This document shows, in pieces, positions 1 to 12,384 of a stretch of 64,000 nucleotides of DNA. The stretch covers positions 13,100,001-13,164,000 of the forward strand of contig NC_056415.1 of NCBI RefSeq assembly GCF_905147365.1, given 5' to 3'. The notes below the pieces were generated by a model that had not been told where the DNA came from, searched no databases, and saw nothing but the letters and a program-made list of their open reading frames with translations. The DNA is from Aricia agestis (lineage: Eukaryota > Arthropoda > Insecta > Lepidoptera > Lycaenidae). Position 1 is the stretch's first letter, and each line of letters opens with the position of its first letter. Position numbers and translations under genes: made by a program.

Positions 1-563
1 ATAGGATATTTACTGGTCAGATTAGCGTGAAAGCCCGAAAAAAATAAAATGGCTGCCATTTTACAACCGTGAGAGAGAGAAAAAAATTGAGAGCCAATTT
101 GTCGATAAAATATGCCATAGATTAAGACATTAAAGGATCGGACACCGGTGTTGGAACACATTGTATATATTAGTAGTACCAACCTCTAGTACTTACACCG
201 ACGCTGCGAACTGCGAAACAGCGGCGAACCGATTTAATATTGTCTCATCCACCAGTCACCACACGACAATGCGTTATATTGCATCTCCCTCTATTTCTGT
301 TTCACATTGGTTAATTTATTTATTTATTTTCGCAGATATTTCACGTTTTGCAGCGTCGGTGTACTAGAAGCGTTACTATCCGAAACCCTTCACTCAAAAA
401 CACTTGACCGGTCGTAATGTGTGTGTATGTTTAATAATTTATGTTTTAATAATAAAAAAGAGGTTAAAATTTAACCTCATACATAATATAATCGACACAT
501 TATTTTGGCGAACAGTCAACCCTTCACTTGTCACCTTGTTTTTAAAATAATTAGTTCGAAATT
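1..563. other. 5' flank, no gene seen
   Basis: AT-rich sequence before the P450 relic. The open frame at 161-367 has no recognisable domain and no family resemblance, so it is not called as a gene. No tRNA, long repeat or clear promoter element was recognised. Confidence 0.5.
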
Positions 564-1798
564 ATGTTAATTTACCTTGTGATTATACTCGCTTTAATAT
601 ATTTTATACAAGCAATTAAAACGAGTATAATACGTAGGATGATGTTGAAGTTTTCTCAGGCAGAAGAAGTTCCGGTATTTGGCAGCAGTTTCAAGATTTT
701 TGGGCACTCAGAAGGTAAGTCACTCAAAATTTGCTTTAGTAAAAATGTTTTGTCTTCGTCTGATGCGTTAGAAAAGTCGCCTAGCAGACTAGTTTTGTTG
801 AATTAATACATAAACAAATCTTACATACTATCAAATTAAATATTTTTTACAGATACTATGAAGAGAATTGTAAGTTCTATCTAACTTATTTGATATTTCG
901 AAGTTATGTTTGGTTTATCGTTAGTTTTTTGAGGCAAAATGGTTGAATAGCACTTTTGGGAATTGGGATTTTTAGTTTAGACTCAGCAGGAGTTTTGGTA
1001 GCCATAGTTGGTTTGGTGCTAAGAGTAAATCAAATGATTTATCTTATCAGTAATACCATGACTAAACAGGCTTAACTGACGCTGATGAGATTGCGGAGCT
1101 ACTGAAGACGACTTTGGATAAGGGGTACTTATATTCTTTTGTCACACCGTTGACTGGGGATGGGAGCGCTTTCGCTCCAGGTAGGTTTTTTTAGGCTTTA
1201 GTAAAAGACATTTTTATATTCTTAACCCCTATCACAAAATACATAGCCCCTATTAAGTATTGATGTGTGTTGGCTTGGCTATTTAGCTCAGGAGCCATTA
1301 TATAGGCCCTCATAAATACACTTTATCTAAAGTTTTGTGACTGGCCCATAGATGTTTTAGGTACTATCCCTATTAATCTCATTTCTCAAGTTCTTTGTCT
1401 GCAACCGCCGCATTCACAGGTCTTACTAATAATACTTTCAAAACACTTCCAGCTGCCCATTAGTATATATTATGTCTATGCAGCTGCCATTGCCAAGACC
1501 CGGCGAAAGATGCTTCTACCGTTTTTCACTCCGAGTGTTGGAATGGTTTCTTCAATATTTTCCACGAAGCTGGAGTACGACTTGCCAAAGAGCTGGCGCC
1601 GATGGCTGGCCTTGGACCGTTTTCTGCTGATCGATTACTGAGGGAGTGGAGCTTTGAAACCTTTATAAGTATCTACATAATATTATTATTGAGCTCATAA
1701 GTCATAACGAATCGTGATCTTGCATCAGCTCTGGATTGTATAGGCAGTATAGGCTATGGCTTATGGGCGGCAGCGTCCTAGGATGGCGACAGACTTCG

Positions 1799-2205
1799 TA
1801 TTTGGTAACGGTCACACTGAGATTGCTATAACGCAGGACGACGAGCTGCTTGATGTAACCGGCATTGGATCCATGATCGTGTATGTAGTAAATTAAGTAA
1901 CTTTTTAAGCTGCTAATGCAAGGCAGGGCCGGATTTATATTTTTATAAATACCATTGCCACTTTAATTTTGCCGCCCCTACGGCAAAATTAAAGTGGCAG
2001 TGGTATTTATAAAAATTTTGCCGCCCCTACGGCAAAATTAAAGTGGCAGTGGTATTTATAAAAATATAAATCCGGCCCTGCCTTGCATTAGCAGCTTAAA
2101 AAGTTACTTAATTTACTACATACACGATCATGGATCCAATGCCGGTTACATCAAGCAGCTCGTCGTCCTGCGTTATAGCAATCTCAGTGTGACCGTTACC
2201 AAATA
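1799..2205. repeat. long inverted duplication with hAT-like core
   Basis: The sequence from 1799 rightwards is repeated as its reverse complement ending at 2205, with arms of about 180 bp and almost no mismatches. The arms carry the P450 segment of about 1800-1893. The core (about 1926-2082) begins cagggccggatttat and ends with its complement, like the ends of a hAT-type element, and holds a 60-bp tandem doublet containing ggcaaaattaaagtggcagt. The repeat lies inside the P450 relic. Confidence 0.85.
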
Positions 2206-2849
2206 TTTTCATAACTAATTCATAAATAAAAAAAGGTAAGGATGGGAAGACCAGATATTGAAAATGTTTTTTATTACAGAAACAATGGGTTTTTAGACAC
2301 TGAGAGTACTTTCAGTTCCAAAGATATTTCAAGTTTATAACGCGATAAAGAGAAGCGACGAAATAATTTACAATAGAATTTACAGTACTTGGAAGCACCC
2401 CGATTACTTGTTCAAACTTACTGCCAATTCCCAGGAACATAACCAAGTGAAAAACATTATTTATGATAACATCACTGATCTCCATTAATGGAGGTCAGTG
2501 GATAACATGCATAAGGTACACCAGTTTCAGTACCTATGTTCTCAATTCAAATTTGTGTCTGTTACTTCAGCGGACTGTTCACAATTTCCGTTTGATTCCG
2601 ATTCGGAAACTTTACGTGCGTTTATTGGTCAGCGCGGCGGGCGTTGATTGGATGTCGTGCTTTGAAGTTTCCGAATCCGTATCGAATTCCGCATCGTGAA
2701 TGGCGCGCTTTGGGCACGGAATATGTGACCATTTCAATGGACTAGTTGCATTGGTATATAATGATTAAGCCACTTCATTTTGCGTTTATTTCCGTGCAGG
2801 TGCTGAAAATAGCAAGTGGAAAACTAACACTGAATTAAAAAAAAAAAAC

Positions 2850-3356
2850 CGGCCAAGTGCGAGTCGGACTCGCGCACCGAGGGTTCCGACAGCTTAAAGG
2901 TATTATAGACCTGAGTATTTGGTATGAATTTCAATTTAATACCTCTACGCGTTTATGAGGAAATGGGTAGTAAGTTTAAAATTATTAAAAAAAAATATAT
3001 TATGTGATGTAACTAAAAATTTATGGTTTTCGTAATTTTTCCTTTATCTATGCTATAAGACGTTGCTTCGTACCAAATTTCAAGATTCTGAGTTCACGGG
3101 AAGCACCCTGTAGGTTTTGATTCCCTTGCAAGTGTCGAAAATTTGCGGCATAAACGGCTGTATCTTTTGATTGCGTTGGCTTAGAAGTTTGATTTTTTCA
3201 CAGCTTCAAGGGACAGTAGACCTGAGTAATTGATATAAATTTCAGCTTCATACCTCCACGCGTTCCTGAGAAAAAGGGTCTTGACAGACGGACAGACGGA
3301 CAACAAAGTGATCCTATAAGGGTTCCGTTTTTTCCTTTTGAGGTACGGAACCCTAA
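2850..3356. repeat. dispersed repeat with GGGTTCCG termini
   Basis: The left part contains ggccaagtgcgagtcggac and gagggttccgac. The right end contains agggttccgttttttcc and tacggaaccctaaaaag, so the ends are inverted copies of a short motif. A related piece lies at about 22890-23100 in a PCNA intron (gggttctatacccaaagggt, gtctgtccgtctgtccgtcc). It sits inside the P450 relic and carries no coding frame that I recognise. Confidence 0.55.
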
Positions 3357-3601
3357 AAAGAAAGCAAGTAGGTATGCTCACTCTCTCTCCTTTAAGACTC
3401 TGGGTATGGGGTACATCCAAAATAGCTTATGAGTATGACACTAAGTAAAAGTCCTTTACAGATGAAGACCAAACCGATATAAAGGAATCCGTGCTAGAAG
3501 AGTTACTTAAATCAGGCTTAAGCGATCAGGAGATTTGTGAGGAACTACTTGTCCTGATCAGCGCCACACAGCTGACAAGCTACACGTTGGGATATGTGTT
3601 A

Positions 3602-3895
3602 TAGGGCCGGGGCCGGACCGTGAGCTTACGAGGCCCTGGGCTGAAACTACTTAGGGCCACAACATTTTAACAGTCAGTTCGTAGCAATGACATAAGAGAT
3701 CTTTGGTTCGTAGTACCAACACCTTAAAATTGTATAATAAACGTTGATCGTAGGATTCTCAGGGATACCAACAGAAATTTAATAAATTTATGAATTCTTT
3801 CGCATTATCGTCTATTTTTGACTTGACTTAGCTGGGTGGCCCTTGAACTCATGGGGCCCTGGGCCCAAATAGCCTTATTGGTAGATCCGGCCCTG
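3602..3895. mobile_element. hAT-like non-autonomous element remnant
   Basis: The left end has agggccggggccggacc and the right end has gatccggccctg, the same terminal motif as the core of the inverted duplication at 1926-2082. It begins exactly where the P450 I-helix exon loses its reading frame, so it probably disrupted that exon. No transposase is encoded. Confidence 0.5.
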
Positions 3896-4193
3896 GGAAG
3901 GGCAACAAATTGTGAACTTAAAACGGACTCTGTGACTGTAAGTTTCTTTTTTCCAGGGATATTGAGAAATTGGGGTTTTCCAGGGATATTATATCATGGC
4001 TATGAAGATAGCTTTGTGTACGATTTTAAGGAAATACAAAATAGTGGGAAAACCTGCGAAGAGTCCTAGTTTACCGAACATCAACAAAGTACAGTCTATG
4101 AACTGTTTATGAAACCGTTAAACGATTTTACAATTCAAATAATACACCGATGATAAGATTATTATTTTAATGTTGTTTTATTTTTAATTTTTA

Positions 4194-4414
4194 TCCATCC
4201 ATACTAATTTATTATATCTGCGAAACAAGCGAAAGTATGGCTGTCTTCTTTTCGCCCAAACCGCTGAACCAATTCTGGTGAAAGCTTCGGGTGAAAGGTA
4301 CGGAGATACTGTGAGTTCCCGGAAAGGACAATAGGATATTTTTATACCGGATAAATGTGCGGTTCTCGCGCGATAAACGAATTTTGACGTAAAGGAGTTG
4401 CGCGCGTCATCTAG
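4194..4414 (+). mobile_element. Helitron-like non-autonomous element
   Basis: It starts near tccatccatactaat and ends ttgcgcgcgtcatctag, with CTAG at 4411-4414. The 3' part (cgcgataaacgaattttg) recurs at 40495-40537, which also ends in CTAG. It lies about 400 bp upstream of the Hakai start codon, so it may sit in or near that promoter. Confidence 0.55.
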
Positions 4415-4821
4415 CACTAGCCGAATAATCGAAAAAAATTATAAGTCGTCATCGAATGGAATTTTCATTGGTCTTGGCCTGATTTATTTATATTAAAAAA
4501 AACAAAAGACGAAAATGCTGTGTCGGCAAGTCATAGCGTCATTGATGACTGATGACCTGTGTTGATGACATTGACACTTGTCACTTGACAGCTTTGTGTT
4601 TTGGGAAATTGGGGTTTTGAATTTGTTGTAATAAACAAGAGTTTTTGTTTATATAGAAAAATTTCAATTAATCAAACATCTGCTTTATACGACAGTGCAT
4701 TGAATTTATAAGTTGCAAGTATCAGTTACTAAATCAAAATAACATTACTTTGTACTTTTTATGGTTAGAGGTTAGCGCCAAGTTAGCATAAGTATTTTGT
4801 GGTTTTTGTTTATAATTAAAA

Positions 4822-7800
4822 ATGAATAACGAGAAGAGAAATGCTCGGGGTCGAGGAAGAGGTCGTGGTCGTGGGAGAGGCAGAGGCAGGGGAAGGGGGA
4901 GAGGCAAAAAAGTGCCGAAAGTTATGTCTTCTGACGAAGAAGAATGCTCTATGGAAGAAAGCGTACAGGACGCAGAAGATGGGCCTGTGGAAGAAATGAA
5001 AGAAGAGGTGGAACAAGAGGAACCCCCTAAATGTGAGTATTACTTTAGTTGAAGTCAGCAACAACTAACATGTAATAATCTGTAAACAGTAAACCAACCT
5101 TAACCATTTTATTATAAAGACACATAGTATAGTATGTATTTATTTTGCATGTAACATATACATTTCACATTTCAGTGGAAGTTCCATCTGATATATCCCA
5201 GCTTGAAGCTCCTGTGTTCACAACTATACAACGAGGGCCACCTGAGCCTATGCTGAGATTGGACTGGAGTCACCGTGCCACTCTTATTGGTGAAAAAGTT
5301 CTAAATCCCATGATCTACTGCTGTGATACATGTTCTAAGCCCATACTGATATATGGAAGGATGGTAATTATCTTTTGCAGTCTGTAATATGAATATTTAA
5401 AGTCAGCAGAAGTGTTTATTGTTAATACTTACTGCAATGTCAAATATATGACAATGTAATTCTGCAAAGTTTTAGTACAGAATAAATAATCACATCTTAT
5501 ATCTTTAAACGAGCAATTCTTTTATACACATATATATTACTTATATATAATTGGAATCTCGTAATCGGTTCCAACGATTTTCATGATATTTAGTAATAGG
5601 GGGTTTCGAGGGCGATAAATCGATCTAGATAGGAATCATTTTTAGAAAATGTCATTTTATTCGTGTTTTATCGAATACCGAGCGAAGCTCGGTCTAATAG
5701 CTAGTGATATATATTATGCATAAATTTTCCGGGTCCCGTATCAAATGGATGCACCAACATTTCAATTGCATGTCTAGTTTTTTTTGCTTTTTATAATATG
5801 AATTTGCTTGCTTGAGCTTGCTTCACTTCTAACAATTGTTGGTTGGCTAAAGTGTCAGAACTTTAGTAATATAATGTTGGGTAAAATTTCAGATACCCTG
5901 CAAGCATGTGTTTTGCCTGTCATGTGCACGGGCAGATCATACACACTGTCCTCGGTGTAGAGAAAAGGTATGTAAATTTTAAAAATAATGACTAATGAGT
6001 TATGATTTTTAGCCAAATCACTCGAGGTTCCATTTTTGAGAGGATGTATGTATGTGTGAAGTGGGTTGCACCAAAGGCGTTGTTATACTGAACGTTACAG
6101 TTTTCGTCAAATATGGTGTCCAATATTGACTTTAACTTGATAATTGAGATTTGACACTTCATTTGACATTTTGTTATAGTTAAAGTAAGTTGGTGCAACC
6201 CACCCTAAGTTGCCTGTCTTAGTAAAGTGATGAGTCTTATTAGACAGTATTTCTTCAAAGTTTTGCAGTAAAATGCTTACATAATTCATGAAAGGTTAAA
6301 AGCTACACTATTATAATATCTGCAGGTTTTACGTGTGGAGCAGACGGGCCTTGGCACTGTGTATATGTGTACACACTCAGGCACAAGATACGGCAACACA
6401 GGCTGCCGTAGAACATATCTATCACAGGTATAGCTCAGTAACAGTATGTTCATGCATAGTTTGTTAATACATTGTTTTATTACTAAGAATATACCCCATA
6501 ATGAAACAAAATTATATTAAATTTTTCATCAGGACATGTGAATGCAGTTCTAAAATATATATGACTAAACTAAAAAACAATTTTTAATTTTTAGAGAGAT
6601 CTTCAAGCCCATATAAACCACAGGCATGTATCTTCTGGAGCAGCTGAAATGAAAGCCGAGCCTGAACCACAATCTGCATCTGTAGCAGTTGTCAAACCAC
6701 TTTCGGTAATATCATGTTATTACTCTTAATTCTGTATTACCTTATTAAGTCTCCTATTTAAATAGATGCTATACTATTTTTTATTAAAATACGATTCCAT
6801 GCTCCATATAATAAAATAATAAGTTCTAAATGTACTTCATATTTTTATAGTAAATGCAACAAAAAAAATTAGTTTATCAAGGCATTTGTAACACTGCTCT
6901 TTTCTGACCTATGTATTCATATATGGACTGATAGATTGTACTAACAGAAAGGCTGATTCCTAGGCAGATGGCGAACCTAAGTAATTTGTTCGCGTTAAGT
7001 CAAAACCGTCTAACCAATCACACCTAGCATTAAATTGACTCAACCAACCAATTTAGTCGCGTTAAGTCACCGATCACTGCTAAAATTGAATTGACACAAC
7101 CGACCAAATGGCGTAGGTCCGGCAAGCCTAGGAATAAATTTCCTCGATGGTACAAACCTTTAGACATAGAAACTAACATGTGTTACTTTCATGATGTTCA
7201 ATCCACTTTTATTTTATTTTTCCCCTACGTCGGTAAATGAGGATCTAATTACTAATAAAAAAACAATATAAAATTGTTATGCCCTACAGCAAGTGTCATC
7301 GAGCGCGGCGTCGAACGTAGCTGGCGTGGCGGGCGACCCGCGAGCGCACGCGCCGCACGCGCCGCGCGGACGCACCAACCTTATTACAGTGCCCATCCAC
7401 GACCAGGACTCGCACAACTATTATAACTATTATCAGGTGACTTCTGTTTAGTATCTATATATTAATACGTGAGCCAAAAACTTTGTATCCCTTTTGACGA
7501 AAAATGGGGAAACGTAGGTGAATGAAATTTTGCACAGTTATAGCAGGTTATAGTTTATATGGTGAAGGAGTGCATCGAGCTAATATTATTTTGAAATTAT
7601 GCTTTTATCGTACATTTTTTTAACAAATGAAACATTACACACACTACAACACACACACACATGAGAAAAGACAGATTTTTAAGTGACAAGCCTAAACATA
7701 CGAATTATACTCTTTTATTTATGGTTGAAATCTGTTGACAATAAGTTGTCAAATTAAAATGGATTATAATTTTTTTATTGAATCTAAAATACTATTAGCA

Positions 7801-9639
7801 CAGAATAGATAATAGTTTAGACAATGCTTACACGGCCAGTCTGAGATCAGCTGAGTCCCAGAGACAAGAGATGAAAAAAATGATAGTCAATATTTTTTTT
7901 ACAAAATATAGGTAGTAGCTCTAATGTCGTTGAAACTAAGGTCGAATTTCGACCATTGAGCGATCTCTAGTAATAATTAATATGCATAATATATTATGTA
8001 AATTAATCAATTTTAATATCATCATTACTTTATTAAATCTTTAGTAAGTAAGTACCTATGTGATGTAAAATCAAAAAGGCAAAAAAATATTTATATATCG
8101 CTGAAACAATTTTGTTAAAATTTTGTATGACGATATTTTTAGTTCAGGGACATGATATAGAATATATTTTTTTATCTTGAAAAAACTTAATTGAAAATTC
8201 TCTCATTTCCAGAAATTGAGAAATAGTGAGGATGTTTTACGAGATTTTATTGTTATTCCCACGCGGTCAAAACACCCCGATTTGACATTTGTCAGTTTGA
8301 CAGTTTTGACAATTCATTTACTGAATTGATTGAGAGGAATTGCTAAATGTGACCATTTTAGCCCCGCAGAGTATAGTTCAGAAGTGAGCACTAATATTGA
8401 ATTGTAATCCACAGCAAAGTAGCAGCGTGCCGGTGGCGGTGACGCACTCGATGTCGGTACCGCCGCCCTCCTACTACCCCGCCCCGTACGCGCCGCCCGC
8501 CACATACGTCGCGCCCGGTACGTGCACGCTAATTACGTACTTACACGCAACAAAATCGTACGTACACGCCTACGAATAATAAAAACTAACTAAACGTAAC
8601 TCCCATACTTCAACCGTTTTGAATTTGGTTCCTTTTCGCACACATAAAATTTCACACGTGGGAGAGCCATGCTTTGGCACGTATGGACCGGAGAAATACC
8701 ACGTTCTCACAGAAAACTGGCGTGAAACAGCGCTTGCGCTGTGTTTCGCCGAGTGAGTTAGTTTACCGGAGGCCCAATTCCCTACCCTATTCCCGTCCCT
8801 ACCCTCCCCTATTCCCTTTTAAAAGGCCGGCAACGCACCTGCAGCTCTTCTGATGCTGCGAGTGTGCATGGGCGACGGAAGTCGCTTTCCATCAAGTGAT
8901 CCGTTTGCTCGTTTACCCCCTTATTTAATAAAAAAAGAAACTAAAGTATGGCAATAGCTGCGAAACACTAACACTCAAATTTACGAAATAAAGCCGTTGA
9001 CAAACAGAGGCGGCGTAAGCCGTGGGCGGTGTGGGCGACCGCCTACGGCCTCGCGGTCTAAAGGGCCTCGCGCCCCTTGGAGCACGAGATTTTTTATTAG
9101 GATTTACAAGTTAAGATACTCATATATTCATAAATAAAAGTTTGAGTATCAATAAATTCACACAATTAATTTTCCTTAGTTTTTATTGTTTGTACTATAC
9201 AGGCAATATCTGTAGATTTGACTCAACTATTTAAAAATAGGGCAGGTTCGTTGTTCCTAATGTCATCTGTTTCCAATCAAAACTACAGTGGTATCTCAAT
9301 CGAAAACGAATTATGGAGCTGGTAGCCAAGTAGGATAAAGTTACTAAACAATAACAATTATTTTCATTACTTAATTTATTGGAATGAAGCATTAATATTG
9401 TGTTGTGGATGTGACGACGCGTGCATCGTGTATATTATTTTCTTTATATATTTTTATTTAATTAGTATATTGTTACAGGTGCCACCATGACAACTCCGGC
9501 TGGGGTGACACCGATGCCCACTCCAGTGCCTTTACCCGTCAATCCCATTCCAGACACAAACCGCTGGCCAGAGGGTTACCAGCAGCCCAACGTTCCTGTG
9601 CAGCAGTGGCCGCAATCTCAGCACCATTATTACAGATAA
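4822..9639 (+). CDS. Hakai: Hakai / CBLL1 RING-type E3 ubiquitin ligase
   Basis: Exons 4822-5032, 5176-5363, 5893-5967, 6326-6427, 6595-6705, 7290-7436, 8415-8517, 9479-9639; GT-AG, consistent phases, 365 aa. Residues about 8-28 are an Arg-Gly repeat and 35-70 are acidic. A C3HC4 RING is complete: C120, C123, C136, H138, C141, C144, C152, C155. The Hakai-specific extra zinc site follows (C173, C185, H198, H203), then a Pro/Tyr/Gln-rich tail. Known for the family: the RING and following site form a dimeric phosphotyrosine-binding fold; it ubiquitinates E-cadherin complexes in vertebrates and is a stable member of the nuclear m6A writer complex. AATAAA lies at 9792-9797. The start is the first ATG in frame and places the RG repeat at the N-terminus. 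Introns carry several TIR and Helitron repeats. Confidence 0.95.
5495..5704 (+). mobile_element. Helitron, non-autonomous (short)
   Basis: It begins TCTTATATCTTTAAACGAGC and ends with hairpin accgagcgaagctcggt, a short spacer, then CTAG. It is flanked by A on the left and T on the right, as expected for Helitron insertion between A and T. A second copy lies at 37619-37865. It sits in Hakai intron 2. Confidence 0.85.
6061..6203. mobile_element. MITE in Hakai intron 3
   Basis: Ends are inverted: gtgggttgcacca at the left and tggtgcaacccac at the right, 143 bp apart. A fragment with the same end (aggtgcaacccaccc) is at about 11413. No coding capacity. Confidence 0.7.
6941..7152. mobile_element. 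MITE family 'ccatcgag..cctaggcag'
   Basis: The left end has gattcctaggcagatggcg and the right end has cctaggaataaatttcctcg. The same family recurs at 24581-24744, 25921-26218, 28772-29564, about 40930-41782 and about 42995-43065. Copies have inverted ends beginning near gtaccatcgagg and internal direct blocks related to gtcggttgggtttgacgtaa. Confidence 0.7.
8652..8938 (+). mobile_element. SINE-like repeat, A-tailed
   Basis: It contains gtgaaacagcgcttgcgctg, a pyrimidine-rich block (ccctaccctcccctattccc), gcaacgcacctgcagctctt and an A-rich 3' end after tcgtttacccccttattt. The same unit is present on the minus strand at about 56815-57070 and 62650-63020. Assignment as a SINE rests on the A tail and copy structure; no clear A/B boxes were found. 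Confidence 0.6.
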
Positions 9640-12384
9640 CTACAGAATAACATACAAGTGATGTGCTTTGTATCTGATTGAGAGGACATGTATTATCATA
9701 ATAATAAGAAAATTATGTAGGTAATCGAGTGATTTTTTTGTAGTTATTCCCTAATGTCAGCTGGCTATTAGGCGTAAAAAGGAACGGAAATAATAAACAA
9801 AACCTATTTTTATTGTTATTTATTAACAACTAAATAATATTATTTACATTTTCAATCACACTTGTAACAACAATCAATATGGGATTGCAATTCAAAAACA
9901 CGTTCACTGGGATTAAATTTAAACCCCTAACCAATAAAAATATTTATACCTGATAACTTTATGTATTTCTTATCTTTGTCTGGCCTTCTGAAAACCTCAC
10001 ACACAGACTGCGGAGTGAGCGGAACTCGAATAATTAGCGCGTGTTCAGACCAAACTAACTATACGCCGCCGAATGTGAGCAGGCTCACTGTGAGCCCCAG
10101 TGTGAACGAGAGTGAACGTGAAAATATACGGTATCGAATGTCCACGCCTACGCCTAGCGAAATGGCGTATTGTCGGTTAGGTGTGAACGAAAAAGTGAAT
10201 TTGTATGGAAATACAATAAACTGCGTAACGTTCGCTCACAGTCAGGTTGGTCATTGGTGTGAACACGGCCTTATACTCACGTTAATATTTTTATTACTTA
10301 TGGGGTTAAGGCATAATACATAATACAAGTATAAGAAATAGTACACAATTCAAATTGAATACCATACAGAATAGACTAAATTAGGACTAATAAATAAATT
10401 CGTCTGTTACAAAATTATTCTTTACAAAAATACCTTGGCACGAAAAAAAAATTTACGTTTAACATGACATTTTTTTTCCCTACATATCTTTATATATTTC
10501 GTGAACATAAGAGCTTGTGGTTTGGCTGGCTTATACTTGTTTTAAATCCGTCCTGATCGTGTGGAAACACTGATATTTTTTAATAAAACTAATAAAGAAA
10601 CTGAAATTATCTCGACGCGCATGATTTTTGTCGGCTTATTTGAAATGAGTGTTATAAAAGGACGGATAACAATTGATTTATGTAATACTTGTTGCCATAA
10701 TATACAGTCAAGATGTATAAGGTAGAATGGTAGAATAGAGACTTCAAATAGTAAAGCAAGTAGGTAACTATTTCATATACCTACACAGTACACTACCTTA
10801 AGCTGGTCCTGATAGTTTAAAAAGATTTTTTATTTCGACACTCATTATTTAAACAAAGTTTATTTAAACCACACTTTAAATACGCTCTTCTCTCATAATA
10901 TCATTGACTAGAGAGAACTTTTTGTCAAATTGTATTTGTTACATGTTAAAATACTCAATGCGAACGATAAAAATTAAGTATAAATTAAAGGAGCTAAAAA
11001 TATTTCGTTTATCTATGACAACGGTTATTTACATATTACAAAACCCGCCACATAATTATTACAGATTTTAATACAGGCTTGAGGTGTGCGCATATTAGTA
11101 GTGCACAGTAAGCGCGTTCGGGGCGTTGAGTGTGTGCCGGCGCGGCTGCCCGGCGCGGCACCCACACCGGGCGCTCGCCATAGTAACCATGAGCCACGGC
11201 ACGCTGAGCCACGGCACGGCTCGTCTCAGTGTGCTCACTCCTTAATGCAGCAAACGCTTTAGTTGTTGCATACAGATAATAATTATAAATTATGCGCGCG
11301 GCATTATAAAGCCTTCCACACTAATATTATAAATGCATGGCGTGTCTGACGAACCGATTTTGTTGTAATTTTGATGTGGAGATATAAGAGTGCGACATAG
11401 ACATAGAAGAGAGGTGCAACCCACCCATTATCTTGGAAATATTTACTGCTCGACAAACAAATTTTGGCGCTGCCGAGTAACAAGCAATTTTGTGTAATAT
11501 AAAAAACCGAAAGCTTATTTTGAGGTCGCGTTACTGCTTGGAAATTAAAGCGCACGCACAAATGACTTTAATATATTTTGTATCATCTATCAGTATTTGA
11601 AATGAAATTTTACACTTAATAATATACACGCACCTCACACCTTTTTATCCTCAGTAATACTATTACATTAAATAATGAAATTGCTCACATACATTGCACA
11701 AGGAACAAATAGTAAAACTTTTAAGGAACACTTTGTCTACATGTCAAATGTGCTTGTTTAATTTACTTAAGTTTAATCAAAACAGTTTATATGTACGCAA
11801 CTCGATAACCATGAGATCGGCTGCAGTAGGCAATACAGTTTGCATAGGCAAACTGTATTGCCTACTGTAGTGGTTCTCAAACTGTATTGGCAACAATGGA
11901 AACTAACTTCTTAAAATTTATATTTTTGACAGACCGCCAAAGAGAATGTTTTGTCTTTGAATGAATTGTCTCCATGCTGGTGTCTGATGACATTTCCAAA
12001 AATAATTTCTGTATCGCTTGCGGAGCCCCTACAAGGTACGCGAAGCACCCTTTGAGAATGGCTGGCCTATTGTATTTGCTATTTGTCCCTTCAAGTACCA
12101 CAGTCATACAAATTAAATAACCAATACTAAAAATATTCACAGCCAGTGTTAGATTAGAAAATATTAAATGCAATTTTGTAACAAGATATATTTCATTAAT
12201 TGTAAATTGAGGAAATAATACAATCAAAGGGCTCTAGAATTTTGCACAAAGATAAGGAGCAAAAACTAGAATTAAATTATGAATTAAAAATTAACAATAA
12301 CATTTTTATAAGTCAATGAAGTTTTTTAAAACTTAAGTTTCTAACACTGAACTGTCGTCTCTTATGATATTTTTTGGACTATAA
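9640..12384. other. Hakai 3' flank to TMEM115, repeat-rich, no gene seen
   Basis: Holds the Hakai poly(A) signal. A repeat with inverted-like ends (gtgttcagacc and gtgtgaacacggcc) spans about 10030-10283; the 120-codon frame at 9961-10323 lies mostly over it. A GC-rich stretch is at about 11100-11225, Helitron-like fragments at about 11290-11560, and a hairpin at 11824-11867. No domain-bearing frame was recognised on either strand. Confidence 0.6.
11824..11867. repeat. 20-bp-arm perfect hairpin
   Basis: Arm cagtaggcaatacagtttgc, loop atag, then the exact complement. It stands alone, with no terminator context expected in a eukaryote. Possibly the residue of a very short MITE. Confidence 0.85.

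Larger units (their letters stand above)
564..4099 (+). pseudogene. cytochrome P450 relic, CYP4-clan, CYP341-like
   Basis: P450 monooxygenases are haem enzymes; this family is ER-anchored and oxidises xenobiotics or lipids. Parts seen in order: 564-714, N-terminal membrane anchor (MLIYLVIILALIYF), donor intact; 1070-1180, segment ending GDGSAFAP; 1484 to about 1661, the conserved RRK..P.F.P segment; about 1790-1893, a short helical part; about 2315-2460, containing YNRIYSTWKHPDYLFKLT; 3462-3602, the I-helix exon (EELLVLISATQLTS); about 3969-4099, the C-terminal exon (MAMKIALCTILRKY). Breaks: a one-base frameshift near 1540; roughly 50 residues missing between the first two parts; no donor after about 1661; the I-helix exon runs into a stop and a repeat at 3602; the ExxR and haem-Cys exons were not found; an inverted duplication sits at 1799-2205. 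Family placement is by resemblance only. Assembly error could explain some defects, but not all together. Confidence 0.75.

Noticed and set aside
9961..10323. 120-codon plus-strand frame
   Set aside because: Lies mostly over a TIR-like repeat with gtgttcaga ends; no domain or splice context.
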